Positions 26,528-35,217 of a stretch of 64,000 nt of DNA are shown here, piece after piece (position 1 is the first letter of the stretch; each line of letters starts with the position of its first letter). The stretch comes from CADCTQ01 sp963844325 (GTDB taxonomy: Bacteria; Bacteroidota; Bacteroidia; Cytophagales; 172606-1): the NCBI GenBank assembly GCA_963844325.1, contig CAWJNV010000002.1, forward strand, positions 3,100,001 through 3,164,000. The letters run 5' to 3'. Made by a program: the position numbers and the translations under genes. Under the pieces are notes generated by a model. It did not search any database. It had not been told where the DNA came from and saw only the letters and a program-made list of their open reading frames with translations.

Positions 26528-27190
26528 TTACGAAACCAGTTGCCGGAGGACAGGCAGCGACAGGCCCTTGAAGTCGTTGATGACCAGGTGCGTGTTGCTC
26601 AGTTCATCGGCCCGGTGCGTGGTGGTGATGCCGATCACTTTCATGCCGGCCGCCAGGCCCGCCTGCACGCCCAGCAGGGCGTCTTCGATCACGATGCACC
26701 GGTCGGGCCGCATGCCCAGCCGGTCGGCCGCCTGGAGGTAGATTTCCGGGTCGGGCTTGCCCCGCTTCACGTGCCGGGCGTCCACAATCTCGCGGAAGTA
26801 CGGCCGGGTGCCCGTGCCGCCGAGGGTAAAGTCGATGTTGGAGTAGGGGGCTGAGGTAGCCACGGCCGTCGGGATGTCATGGGTACGGAGCAATTCCAGG
26901 AAGGGGAGCAGGCCCTCGGTGGGTTTGAGGTGCGGCCGGTACAGTTCGCGGTACACGCCCTCTTTTTCTTCGGTGTAGCGGTGCACTTCTTCAGCCGTCA
27001 GTTCCCGGTTGAACAGGTATTCGAGCACTTCCCTGGCCACGCGGCCATTCACGTAGCGGGTCAGCTCGTCGTCGCTGAGCCCCCGGCCGTAGCGGGCCGT
27101 AAACTGCCGCCACGCGTCGAAGTGGTACGTGATGTTGTCCACCACCACGCCGTCCATGTCAAATAGTACCGCAAAAGGTGCTGCTGTCAT
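26528..27190 (-). CDS. HAD family phosphatase/phosphoglucomutase-like (beta-PGM subfamily)
   Basis: The 220-residue protein has HAD motif I LFDMDGVVVD (residues 9-18), motif II in VATSAP, the lysine in KRGKPDPEIYLQAAD and motif IV IVIEDALLGVQAG. A helical cap lies between motifs I and II, the subfamily IA arrangement. The two aspartates of DMDG and the cap fit beta-phosphoglucomutase-like enzymes, but a general sugar-phosphate phosphatase is equally possible. With the ROK kinase just downstream, a role in sugar phosphate handling is a reasonable inference. Confidence 0.88.
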   Translation of the reverse strand: MTAAPFAVLFDMDGVVVDNITYHFDAWRQFTARYGRGLSDDELTRYVNGRVAREVLEYLFNRELTAEEVHRYTEEKEGVYRELYRPHLKPTEGLLPFLELLRTHDIPTAVATSAPYSNIDFTLGGTGTRPYFREIVDARHVKRGKPDPEIYLQAADRLGMRPDRCIVIEDALLGVQAGLAAGMKVIGITTTHRADELSNTHLVINDFKGLSLPVLRQLVS

Positions 27191-27496
27191 CGGGAAGTTT
27201 TTGCGTAAAAGTAGCTATAAAAGGGGAGACTGGAGACGGGAGGAAAGCAGACCGGAGGAGGAACGCGAAGGGTAGGAAGCGGAGGAACGTAACTGTAAAG
27301 GGCGCAAAGGAGACGCAGAAAAAACAAGAAAAGGAGGCTTATGAGCACGGGACGCTGCCTTGCCTGGCGGAAGTACCGTCTCAGGGCAAGTGTCGCATTG
27401 CAATACTTGTCGCATCGCGGGAAAGGACTGCATGGCGGAAAGTCGTCTCATCGCGGTACTCGTCGCGTTGCGGGAAAGGGTCGCGTCGCGGCTCCC
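27191..27496. repeat. GC-rich word repeat, left arm of a large inverted repeat interrupted by the IS
   Basis: It has CGCAAAGGAGACGCAG and drifted words such as GTCGCATCGCGGGAAAGG and GTACTCGTCGCGTTGCGGG. Reverse-complement equivalents (GAGTACCGCGACGCGG, TTTCCCGCGATGCGAC, CTTTGCGGTCTTTGCG) lie at 28913-29130, on the other side of the insertion sequence. Confidence 0.7.
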
Positions 27497-27506
27497 CTCC
27501 TCGGAG
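27497..27506. repeat. Target-site duplication, left
   Basis: CTCCTCGGAG directly abuts the left end of the insertion sequence and is repeated at 28727-28736. The ten bases are themselves near-palindromic, which slightly weakens the argument. Confidence 0.65.
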
Positions 27507-28726
27507 TAGGGCTGTACAGTTTAAGTTATAAAAGCCAGGAATATAGCTCTTTGATATTGTGCGCATAGCGTTCAGTAGTTGCTTTCAGAGAGGAGAAGCC
27601 TTTGGCTCTGGTTAAATTCAAGACCATGTTCTTGATAAGGGAAACGTTTTTGGCGGCCTGATGGTGTCGGATGCGGTTTTTGTCTTCCTTCATGTGGACG
27701 TCTTTCACCCAATGCAAGCGGTTCTCAATGCCCCAATGATTGCGAATCAGAGTAGCGGCTTGTTGGGCCGATTCCATCTTGCGGCTCAAGATATAGTAGT
27801 GGGTCTTCTCATAAGGCTTAGCTTTCTGGAAGCGCTTGCCTTTGCGATAGCCCCAGCGCCTGAGCACTACAAAGCAGACAATGCCTTTGTAGTAGTTTTG
27901 CCAGTCTTGAGGGGCGGCAAAGAGCTGGCAGTGGCGGTGTTCGAGGCGACCCCGGTTCTTCTCTCGGTACTGCTGCTCACTGAGGGGCTTTTGGGAGCGG
28001 GCCTCTTGTTGGAGGCGGGCCAGGAGCTTGACCTGATTGGCCTTCACTTGCAAGCAGTAGTCATTACCCGAATCAACAATAGCTTCTAGCGTTTTTTTTG
28101 GCTGTGCAAGGCATCCAGCGTGAGCATAGCGCCTTTTAGATCGAGTTTTTCAATCAAATCGCGCACGACTTGGGCCTCACCCTGCTGGCCATTGTGAAAG
28201 GCTTGTAAGCCTACTACCAACTGGCTTTGGTGAGAAAACACCTGTACCATAGCCACAAAGTCCTGGTAGCTTTCTGGGTAGTCAGAAAGGGTAGACTTCA
28301 AACTCTTGCCGTCTAAGCTGTAGGCTGGCTGAGCTTGTTCTAGGGGTTGAGCTTGTCCTAGGGGCTGAGCTTGTAGTTGGCCGAGCCAAGCCTGGAACTG
28401 CTGCTTGAAGGCCTCAAAGTCAAGCTTGCCTAACACTTCGCCGATGGTAACATGACCCGGTACGCCGTGCTTAAAACCAAACAAGCGTACAAACGCCCAG
28501 GCGTGACGTTGCATGAAGCGGGCCAGTTCCCGATAGCCGTAGTAGCCACTTAAGTTGCCTATGACTATCATTGCCAGTAGCGAGGGCAAGGGGTGGCGAC
28601 TACCCTTTTTACAGCGAGGATCAGGTACTTTGGACAGAAAAGATAACAAGTTAGCAGCCATACTCATTTATATTTCTTGCAAATATACTTGCTAACAACT
28701 ACTTACACAAAAACTAAACAACCCTA
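27507..28726 (-). mobile_element. Insertion sequence of ISAs1 type, about 1.22 kb
   Basis: The ends are imperfect inverted repeats, TAGGGCTGTACAGTTTAAGT and TAGGGTTGTTTAGTTTTTGT (15 of 20 positions). They enclose one transposase gene read in two frames and are flanked by the 10-bp direct repeat CTCCTCGGAG. The element landed in one arm of a palindromic intergenic repeat whose other arm is intact at 28885-28921. Confidence 0.8.
27526..28667 (-). CDS. ISAs1 family transposase, two frames joined at an A8 run
   Basis: The first frame (28667 to 28086) has the N-terminal DDE-associated region (FLSKVPDPRCKKGSRHPLPS) and the first catalytic part (LDGKSLKSTL; GAMLTLDALHSQKK). The second (to 27526) continues with IVDSGNDYCLQVKANQVKLL, YYILSRKMESAQQAATLIRN and HWGIENRLHWVKDVHMKEDK, the rest of an H-repeat/ISAs1 transposase. 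The two frames meet at eight A (28099 to 28092): a -1 slip on CAAAAAAAA gives QKKTLEAIVDSG without loss. This may be programmed frameshifting or a one-base deletion that killed the gene. A repeat QAQPLGQAQPLEQAQP precedes the first catalytic region. Confidence 0.85.
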
Positions 28727-28736
28727 CTCCTCGGAG
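28727..28736. repeat. Target-site duplication, right
   Basis: CTCCTCGGAG directly follows the right inverted repeat of the insertion sequence and matches 27497-27506 exactly. Confidence 0.65.
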
Positions 28737-29208
28737 GGGTTAGGGGGTGGGTTTACTTCAATGCGACGGGTTACCAGGGGATCATCACATTGCGGTGATC
28801 TCCGACACGCAGTGCTCAACCTTCTGCGGATTTTCACTCCTGCGGATTCTCCTTTTGCGGTAATCCCCACATTATACGTTGCATGCAAGTAAACCCACCC
28901 CCTAACCCCTCCGAGGAGGGGAGCCGCAACGCGGTCCTTTCCCGCGATGCGACAACTACCGCGACGCAACGAGTACCGCGACGCGGTCCTTTCCCGCGAC
29001 GTGGCCCTACGCGCAATGCGATGAGTACCGCGATGCGGCGAATGCCGCCATGCGACGCCTACCCAGGGAACAAAACGGTACCTGCCACACTCCTTTTTCT
29101 TTGCGCTCCTCCTTTGCGGTCTTTGCGTGAAACCTTCGTCATACCTCCCTGCAACCCCGCATCCGCATAATAATCCCTTTTTTAACAATTGAATGATTCG
29201 AAGACATA
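28737..29208. repeat. Palindromic and word-repeat intergenic region right of the IS
   Basis: GGGGTTAGGGGGTGGGTTTA (28736-28755) is inverted as TAAACCCACCCCCTAACCCC (28888-28907). Beyond it lie drifting GCGATGCGA/GAGTACCGCGACGCG words (28930-29060) and CTTTGCG words (29098-29130). No gene is supported here. Confidence 0.75.
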
Positions 29209-29240
29209 CTTGAAATAAAGGGGTAAATTTCGTACTTTTG
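29209..29240 (+). promoter_or_regulatory. Bacteroidota-type promoter of the first cytochrome gene
   Basis: CTTG at 29209-29212 and TACTTTTG at 29233-29240 resemble the -33 and -7 boxes at 20-nt spacing. The start codon is 58 bp downstream. Confidence 0.6.
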
Positions 29241-29297
29241 AGAAAGGCCCATTGCACATTTGTCCGCCTAATCAATTAACCGGTAAGCCATTATCCC

Positions 29298-32200
29298 ATG
29301 AGTCGGTTCAGTACGCGTCTGCTGTTATTGATTGCCCCGGCCGCCTTCGGGGCCGCCCTGCTGCACGGCTTGGGGAGTTGTAAACGGACGACTTCGTACG
29401 GGAGTGACAGCCTGCTGGCTACGCTGCCGGCGCAAGTCGATTTCAACTTCCACGTCAAGCCCATCCTGTCGGACCGGTGCTTTGCCTGCCACGGTCCCGA
29501 CGCCAACAAGCGGGAGGGCAACCTGCGCCTCGACACGGAGGCTGGTGCCTTTGCGGCCCTCGACAGCCTGGGAGAGCGGCACGCCATCGTGGCCGGCGAC
29601 CTGGGAAGCAGCCACCTCTTCGAACGCATCATTTCCAAGGACCCTGAATTGATGATGCCGCCGGCCAACTCCAACCTCAAACTCTCCGAATCCGAAATCG
29701 CCATCCTCGCCAAGTGGATTGACCAGGGCGCCAAGTGGAAGGAACACTGGTCGTTTACGGCCCCCCAGAAGCCGGAACTGCCCGCGGTAAAAGCCAGGAA
29801 CTGGATTAAAACGCCGCTTGATCAGTTCGTCCTCAAGCGCTTAGAAGACAACGGGTTGCAACCTTCTCCCGAAGCCGGCAAAGAAACCCTGCTCCGCCGG
29901 GCTGCCTTCGACCTCACCGGCCTGCCACCCAGCGTGGCCGAGGTGGACGTCTTCCTCAAAGACAATTCGCCGAACGCCTACGAAAAGGCCGTGGACCGGC
30001 TGCTGGCCTCGCCGCACTACGGCGAACACATGGCCTCGGAATGGCTCGACGTGGCCCGCTACGCCGACTCGCACGGCTACCAGGACGACGGCATGCGCAA
30101 CTCCTGGCCCTGGCGTGAATGGGTCATCCGGGCCTACAACCAGAACCTGCCCTACGACCAGTTCATTACCTGGCAACTGGCCGGCGACCTGCTGCCCAAC
30201 CCCACCAAAGACCAGCTGCTGGCTACTTCCTTCAACCGCAACCACCCGCAGACGCAGGAGGGCGGCGTGGTGGACGAGGAGTACCGCGTGGAGTACGTGG
30301 CCGACCGCACCAACACCTTCGGCAAGGCGTTCCTGGGCCTCACCGTGGAATGCGCCCGCTGCCACGACCACAAGTACGACCCCATTTCCCAGAAAGACTA
30401 TTATTCGCTGTCGGCGTTCTTCAACAACAACCACGACTCGGGCATCATCCCCTACAACGGCGAAGCCTCGCCCACGCTGATCCTGCCCGACTCGGCCGCC
30501 GAGGAGAAGCTGAAGTTCATCCGCGAAAAAATGACGCCCCTGGAAAAGACCTTGCAGCCGGACACCTACGGGGAACCGTTTGAACGGTGGCTGGCCGACG
30601 CGGAAAAGTCACCGGATGCGTTCGCCACGCGCCCGGCCGGGCTGCTCGGCTGGTTTGCTTTCGAGGAGCCGCAAAAGGAGGAAGTCCTGGAAAACCAAGT
30701 AAAGGGCAAGCTGAAGGGAAAAATCACCGGCGACCCCACCAACAAGCCGGTGGTGGTGGAAGGCAAACGGGGCAAGGCCCGTAAGTTCATCGGCGACGCC
30801 GGCATGGAGTTTACCGAAGAATTGAACTTCGACCGTCACCAGCCCTTCTCGGTGAGCATCTGGGTGAACGTACTCAAAGCAGGGGAGCAGGGAATGATCA
30901 TGGGCAAGTCCAACGGCGAATTCGAAGGATTTCGCGGATACCGCCTGGTGCTCAACAAAGACAATACCCTTTCGGTAAGCCTCAGCTACGTGTGGCCGGC
31001 CAATTGCATTGACCTCCTGACCAAAGACAAGCTGACGCCCAACCGCTGGCACCACGTGGCGCTGACCTACGACGGCAGCAGCTCGGCTTCCGGCGTAAAA
31101 CTATTCGTGGACGGCCGCGAAGGCCCCCGGACGGTACTGGCCGACAACCTGCACAAGAGCCTGCTGCACGGCGAAAAGAAAACGAACTGGCACAAGCGGC
31201 CGTTCGAGATGGGCAAATTTTTCCAGGGCAGCATCCGCAACGTCGCCGTCGATGAATTCATGGCGTACAACCGCCAGTTGGCCCCGGCAGAGGTCAGGGA
31301 GTTGTCGGGGGAGAGCGGCTACATCAGCGGACTGCTCCGGCTCCCGCGCACCGGACGCACCGCCGCGCAGACCCGCGACCTGTTTGGGTACTACCTGCTC
31401 AATTTTGATCCAGCCTACGCCCGGAACCTGCAGGCCCTCACCAAGCTCCGCGACGCCGAGAACCAAGTGCTTACCGACCAGCCCGAGGTGATGATTATGC
31501 AGGAACGGAAGGTAAAGCTGGCGACGCACATCCTGGACCGCGGGGCCTACGACGCCCCCAAGGAACGCGTGAACCCCAACACCCCGGCCAAACTGGTGGC
31601 CTTCGACCGGAAACTGCCCGCCAACCGCCTGGGGCTGGCCAAGTGGCTGCTCGACAAAAACCATCCGCTGACCTCCCGCGTGACGGCGAACCGGTTGTGG
31701 GCCATGTGCTTCGGCAAGGGGCTGGTCAACACCGTGGATGACTTCGGCAACCAGGGTTCGATGCCCACGCATCCCGAACTGCTCGACTTCCTGGCCGTGC
31801 GGTTGATGGCGTCGGGCTGGGACGTAAAGGCGTTCATGAAAATGCTGGTGACCTCGGCGGCGTACCGGCAGGCGTCGGTGCCCTCGCAAAAGGCCCTCGA
31901 ACGCGACCCCGACAACACGCTGTTCAGCCGCGGCCCGAGCTTCCGGTTGTCGGCCGAGCAGATCCGCGACAACGCCCTGGCGGCCAGCGGCCTGTTGGTG
32001 CCCAAGATCGGCGGCCCCAGCGTGTACCCGTACCAGCCGGCGGGCATCTGGGAAGCCCTGGCTACGCGCAACAAAACCCGTTACGAGCAGGGCAAGGGCG
32101 ACGACCTCTACCGCCGGAGCCTCTACACGGTGTGGAAACGCAGTTCGCCGCCCCCTTCGATGATGAACTTCGACGCCCCCGACCGGTACCTGTGCGTGGT

Positions 32201-32567
32201 GAAGCGGCAGAAGACGGCCACGCCGTTGCAGTCGCTGGTGCTGATGAACGACCCGCAGTACGTGGAGGCGTCGCGCAAGCTGGCCGAACGGATGATGCGG
32301 GAGGGGGGCCGCGCCCCGGAAGCCCGGATCGGCTACGCTTTCATGGCCCTGACTTCGCGCGCGCCGCGCCCCGGGGAACTAACGTTGCTCAAACAATTGT
32401 ATACTGAAGAACTAACTGACTTTACCAAGAACCCTAAGAAAGTCAAAGACTTGCTCAAAACCGGTGAATCAACGTGGGACACTTCGCTGCCGGCCGCCGA
32501 ACTGGCCGCCTGCACGATGGTCGCCACCACGGTGATGAACTTTGACGAATTTGTCATGAAACGATAA
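29298..32567 (+). CDS. PSCyt1-DUF1549-LamG-DUF1553 cytochrome-type exported protein (copy 1)
   Basis: The 1,089-residue protein has an N-terminal hydrophobic signal ending near LGSCK, suggesting a lipoprotein. A planctomycete-cytochrome-like domain carries the haem motif CFACHG (about 66-71). DUF1549 follows (AFDLTGLPPSVAEVDVFLKD; SEWLDVARYADSHGYQDDGM) with a second CARCH. A LamG/concanavalin-like domain (about 450-660, HHVALTYDGSSSASGVKLFV) precedes DUF1553 (NRLGLAKWLLDKNHPLTSRV; RRSLYTVWKRSSPPPSMMNF). This architecture is abundant in Planctomycetes and occurs in some Bacteroidota, generally beside DUF1501 and sugar genes; the reaction is not established. A DUF1501 gene follows 123 bp downstream. 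Confidence 0.9.
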   Translation: MSRFSTRLLLLIAPAAFGAALLHGLGSCKRTTSYGSDSLLATLPAQVDFNFHVKPILSDRCFACHGPDANKREGNLRLDTEAGAFAALDSLGERHAIVAGDLGSSHLFERIISKDPELMMPPANSNLKLSESEIAILAKWIDQGAKWKEHWSFTAPQKPELPAVKARNWIKTPLDQFVLKRLEDNGLQPSPEAGKETLLRRAAFDLTGLPPSVAEVDVFLKDNSPNAYEKAVDRLLASPHYGEHMASEWLDVARYADSHGYQDDGMRNSWPWREWVIRAYNQNLPYDQFITWQLAGDLLPNPTKDQLLATSFNRNHPQTQEGGVVDEEYRVEYVADRTNTFGKAFLGLTVECARCHDHKYDPISQKDYYSLSAFFNNNHDSGIIPYNGEASPTLILPDSAAEEKLKFIREKMTPLEKTLQPDTYGEPFERWLADAEKSPDAFATRPAGLLGWFAFEEPQKEEVLENQVKGKLKGKITGDPTNKPVVVEGKRGKARKFIGDAGMEFTEELNFDRHQPFSVSIWVNVLKAGEQGMIMGKSNGEFEGFRGYRLVLNKDNTLSVSLSYVWPANCIDLLTKDKLTPNRWHHVALTYDGSSSASGVKLFVDGREGPRTVLADNLHKSLLHGEKKTNWHKRPFEMGKFFQGSIRNVAVDEFMAYNRQLAPAEVRELSGESGYISGLLRLPRTGRTAAQTRDLFGYYLLNFDPAYARNLQALTKLRDAENQVLTDQPEVMIMQERKVKLATHILDRGAYDAPKERVNPNTPAKLVAFDRKLPANRLGLAKWLLDKNHPLTSRVTANRLWAMCFGKGLVNTVDDFGNQGSMPTHPELLDFLAVRLMASGWDVKAFMKMLVTSAAYRQASVPSQKALERDPDNTLFSRGPSFRLSAEQIRDNALAASGLLVPKIGGPSVYPYQPAGIWEALATRNKTRYEQGKGDDLYRRSLYTVWKRSSPPPSMMNFDAPDRYLCVVKRQKTATPLQSLVLMNDPQYVEASRKLAERMMREGGRAPEARIGYAFMALTSRAPRPGELTLLKQLYTEELTDFTKNPKKVKDLLKTGESTWDTSLPAAELAACTMVATTVMNFDEFVMKR

Positions 32568-32568
32568 A

Positions 32569-32668
32569 TGGTCAGTAGTCATTGGTCATTGGTACAGTAG
32601 TCAATGGTCAATCCGGTACGATGACCTACGCCTACCAATGACCAATGACCAATGACCAATGACCAATG
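32569..32668. repeat. ACCAATG tandem word array with inverted partner
   Basis: ACCAATG is repeated five times at exact 7-bp spacing (32634-32668). The complement CATTGGTCATTGGT lies at 32580-32593. The array fills the gap between the cytochrome gene and its DUF1501 partner. Confidence 0.9.
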
Positions 32669-32690
32669 CACCAACTAAACGAAAACCGAC

Positions 32691-34157
32691 GTGGATAAGC
32701 TGCTTCATGACATTGCGCACCAGTTGAACCGGCGGGAATTCCTGAAGGGAAGCGTGCTGGGACTGGGGGCGGCGGCCCTGGGTTCGCTGCTCAACACGGG
32801 ACGTTCCGGGGCGGCGGCCCACGGCGTGATCGGCGCCGCTGACGACCCGGCGAAGCTGTTGCCGCACTTCGTGCCCAAGGCCAAACGCGTGATCTACCTG
32901 TTCCAGAGTGGGGCGCCTTCCCAGCTCGAACTGTTTGATTATAAGCCCAAACTGCGCGAAATGTTCGGCCAGGAACTGCCCGACTCCGTGCGGGGCAACC
33001 AGCGGCTCACCGGCATGTCGTCGGGGCAGCGTTCCTTCCCGCTGGCGTTCGGCAAGTTCGAGTTTGCCCAGTACGGCCAGAGCCGCGCCTGGCTCAGCGA
33101 CCTGCTGCCTTACCACCAGCAGATCGTGGACCAGGTGTGCTTCGTCAAGTCCATGCACACGGAAGCCATCAACCACGACCCGGCCGTGACCTTCGTGCAG
33201 ACCGGTTCCCAGCAGGCGGGCCGCCCCAGCTTCGGCTCCTGGGTGAGCTACGGCCTGGGCACCGACAACGAAAACCTGCCCACCTTCTGCGTGCTGCTCT
33301 CCAAGGGCAAGGACGGCGACCAGCCCCTGTACGCCAAGCTGTGGGGCAACGGCTTTTTGCCCTCCGAACACCAGGGCGTGATGTTTCGCTCGGGCAAGGA
33401 CCCCGTGCTGTACCTCAACGACCCGGCGGGCATCGACAAGGCCAGCCGCCGGCGCATGCTCGACTACCTGGCCAAGCTCCACCAGCAGCAGTTCGACCAC
33501 GTGCTCGACCCGGAGGTCAATTCGCGCGTGTCGCAGTACGAGATGGCCTACCGCATGCAGACCTCGGTGCCCGAAACCCTCGACATTTCCAAGGAGCCCG
33601 ACTACATCTACGACATGTACGGTCCCGAATCGCGCAAGCCCGGCACGTACGCCGCCAACTGCCTGCTGGCCCGCCGGCTGGCCGAAAAAGGCGTGCGGTT
33701 CGTGCAACTTTACCACCAGGGCTGGGACCAGCACGGCGACCTGCCCAAAGACATCAAGACGATGGCCCAAAGCGTGGACCAGCCCTCGGCGGCCCTGGTG
33801 AAGGACCTCCAGCAGCGCGGCCTGCTCGACGATACGCTGGTGGTCTGGGGCGGGGAGTTTGGCCGCACCAACTACTCGCAGGGCAAGCTTACGCCCGAAA
33901 ACTACGGCCGCGACCACCACCCCCGCTGCTACACGATCTGGATGGCCGGGGCGGGCATCAAGCCGGGCTTTACCTACGGCGAAACCGACGAGTTCGGCTA
34001 CAACGTCGTGAAGGACCCCGTGCACATCCACGACTTCCAGGCCACGGCCATGCACCTGCTGGGCATCGACCACGAAAAGATGGTGTTCAAGCACCAGGGC
34101 CGCCGCTACCGCCTCACCGACGTAGCGGGTAAAGTGGTGAAGGGTATCCTGACCTAG
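32691..34157 (+). CDS. DUF1501 domain protein, Tat-exported (copy 1)
   Basis: The 488-residue protein starts at GTG and has a twin-arginine signal (LNRREFLKGSVLGLGAAALG). The body is DUF1501, a member of the alkaline phosphatase/sulfatase-like fold group, with LFQSGAPSQLELFDYKPKLR, MLRSGKDPVLY-like and GGEFGRTNYSQGKL segments and the metal-type DHHPRCYTIWMAGAGI. It is always found beside PSCyt/DUF1553 genes, as here, implying joint periplasmic function. The Tat signal suggests folding, and perhaps cofactor loading, before export; tatC lies at 61198-62091. No known substrate. Confidence 0.92.
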   Translation: MDKLLHDIAHQLNRREFLKGSVLGLGAAALGSLLNTGRSGAAAHGVIGAADDPAKLLPHFVPKAKRVIYLFQSGAPSQLELFDYKPKLREMFGQELPDSVRGNQRLTGMSSGQRSFPLAFGKFEFAQYGQSRAWLSDLLPYHQQIVDQVCFVKSMHTEAINHDPAVTFVQTGSQQAGRPSFGSWVSYGLGTDNENLPTFCVLLSKGKDGDQPLYAKLWGNGFLPSEHQGVMFRSGKDPVLYLNDPAGIDKASRRRMLDYLAKLHQQQFDHVLDPEVNSRVSQYEMAYRMQTSVPETLDISKEPDYIYDMYGPESRKPGTYAANCLLARRLAEKGVRFVQLYHQGWDQHGDLPKDIKTMAQSVDQPSAALVKDLQQRGLLDDTLVVWGGEFGRTNYSQGKLTPENYGRDHHPRCYTIWMAGAGIKPGFTYGETDEFGYNVVKDPVHIHDFQATAMHLLGIDHEKMVFKHQGRRYRLTDVAGKVVKGILT

Positions 34158-34162
34158 ATGGA

Positions 34163-34266
34163 GAATGGTACACTGATTGGTTATGATGATTATGATGGAG
34201 CCTGGCGGAAACCCGTGATGGTGATGATTCACAGGAGTTTAATCATAATAAATCAGTGTACCATTC
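34163..34266. repeat. Intergenic inverted repeat with 16-bp perfect arms
   Basis: GAATGGTACACTGATT (34163-34178) is exactly inverted at 34251-34266. Inside are GGTTATGATGATTATGATGG and its partner TTAATCATAATAAATC. AGGATTAA-family words follow at 34267-34297. Confidence 0.85.
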
Positions 34267-34297
34267 CTGCTAATCCTTTAATCCCGCAAATCCTGAT

Positions 34298-35050
34298 ATG
34301 ATTTTTCACATTTTAAACGGCGACGCCCTGGCGGAGAAGTTTCCGGGGGAGGCCCTGGAGGGCGAACGGATCGTGTTCCGGGAATGTCTCGTGGAGGGGC
34401 CGCTGGACGGCGATACCCCGGCCGCGTTCTGGGAAACCCGGGCCCGGTTCATCGGGGAAACGTACGGGGAAACCCGCGCCGGCTACGAGGCCAAGGTAGT
34501 GGCGCAAGTGGAGCAGGTCCGGCAACTGCCCGGCGGGACGGAGGTGAACCTGTGGTTTGAGCACGACCTGTTTTGCCAGGTGAACACGTGGTTTCTTCTG
34601 GCATTACTTGAAGGAAGAAAAGATAATTTACTGGTGAACAGGGTGATGCCGCAAACAGATCCCGGAGCGGACGTGTGGCAAGGGTTCGGGCCGGCGGACG
34701 GCGAAGGGCTGGTGGCCGCCTACTGGAACCGGGTACCGCTCACCCGGGCCGACCTGGCGCTGGGCAAAGACTTGTGGGAAGCGTACCGCCGGCACGACCT
34801 GCAACGGCTGGAAGCCCTGGCGGCCCGGGAAACGCAGCGCTTTCCCTACCTGCGCGAAGTGGTGCGGGCTCACGTCGAACGATACCCCGCCGCCGGGCAA
34901 AAATCCCGGCCCGTCGCCGTCCTGGAAGACATTGTGAGCGCCGGCACCACCGACTTCCCGGCCATCTTCCGGGCGTTCTTCGGACGCGAAGGCATCTACG
35001 GCTTCGGCGATTCGCAGGTACGGCACCTGCTGGCGGAAGTAAATCGATGA
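34298..35050 (+). CDS. DUF1835 domain protein
   Basis: The 250-residue protein begins MIFHILNGDALAEKFPGEAL and carries the DUF1835 pattern ECLVEGPLDGD and VNLWFEHDLFCQVNTWFLLA. These proteins are cytoplasmic and of unknown function, common in Bacteroidota and Firmicutes. The C-terminal half (RYPAAGQKSRPVAVLEDIVS; FGREGIYGFGDSQVRHLLAE) looks like a winged-helix-type tail but I cannot confirm that. It lies between the two cytochrome gene pairs without obvious link to them. A perfect 38-bp palindrome begins three bases after its stop codon. Confidence 0.85.
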   Translation: MIFHILNGDALAEKFPGEALEGERIVFRECLVEGPLDGDTPAAFWETRARFIGETYGETRAGYEAKVVAQVEQVRQLPGGTEVNLWFEHDLFCQVNTWFLLALLEGRKDNLLVNRVMPQTDPGADVWQGFGPADGEGLVAAYWNRVPLTRADLALGKDLWEAYRRHDLQRLEALAARETQRFPYLREVVRAHVERYPAAGQKSRPVAVLEDIVSAGTTDFPAIFRAFFGREGIYGFGDSQVRHLLAEVNR

Positions 35051-35052
35051 GC

Positions 35053-35090
35053 CCTCAATCGGATAGGGTTTAAACCCTATCCGATTGAGG
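35053..35090. repeat. Perfect 38-bp palindrome
   Basis: CCTCAATCGGATAGGGTTT (35053-35071) is followed without spacer by its exact reverse complement to 35090. There is no following T-run, so it differs from an ordinary terminator, although its place right after the stop codon would suit one. Confidence 0.9.
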
Positions 35091-35217
35091 CGGCTTACCA
35101 ATGATTAGTCGTAATCAACTGTACCTAATACAATTGAGTTATAAAGCCTAAAGTTATAGAAGAACCAAAATCATTCACGTAAACCTGCTCACCTTCCAAC
35201 TCTCAAACCTTCCACCC

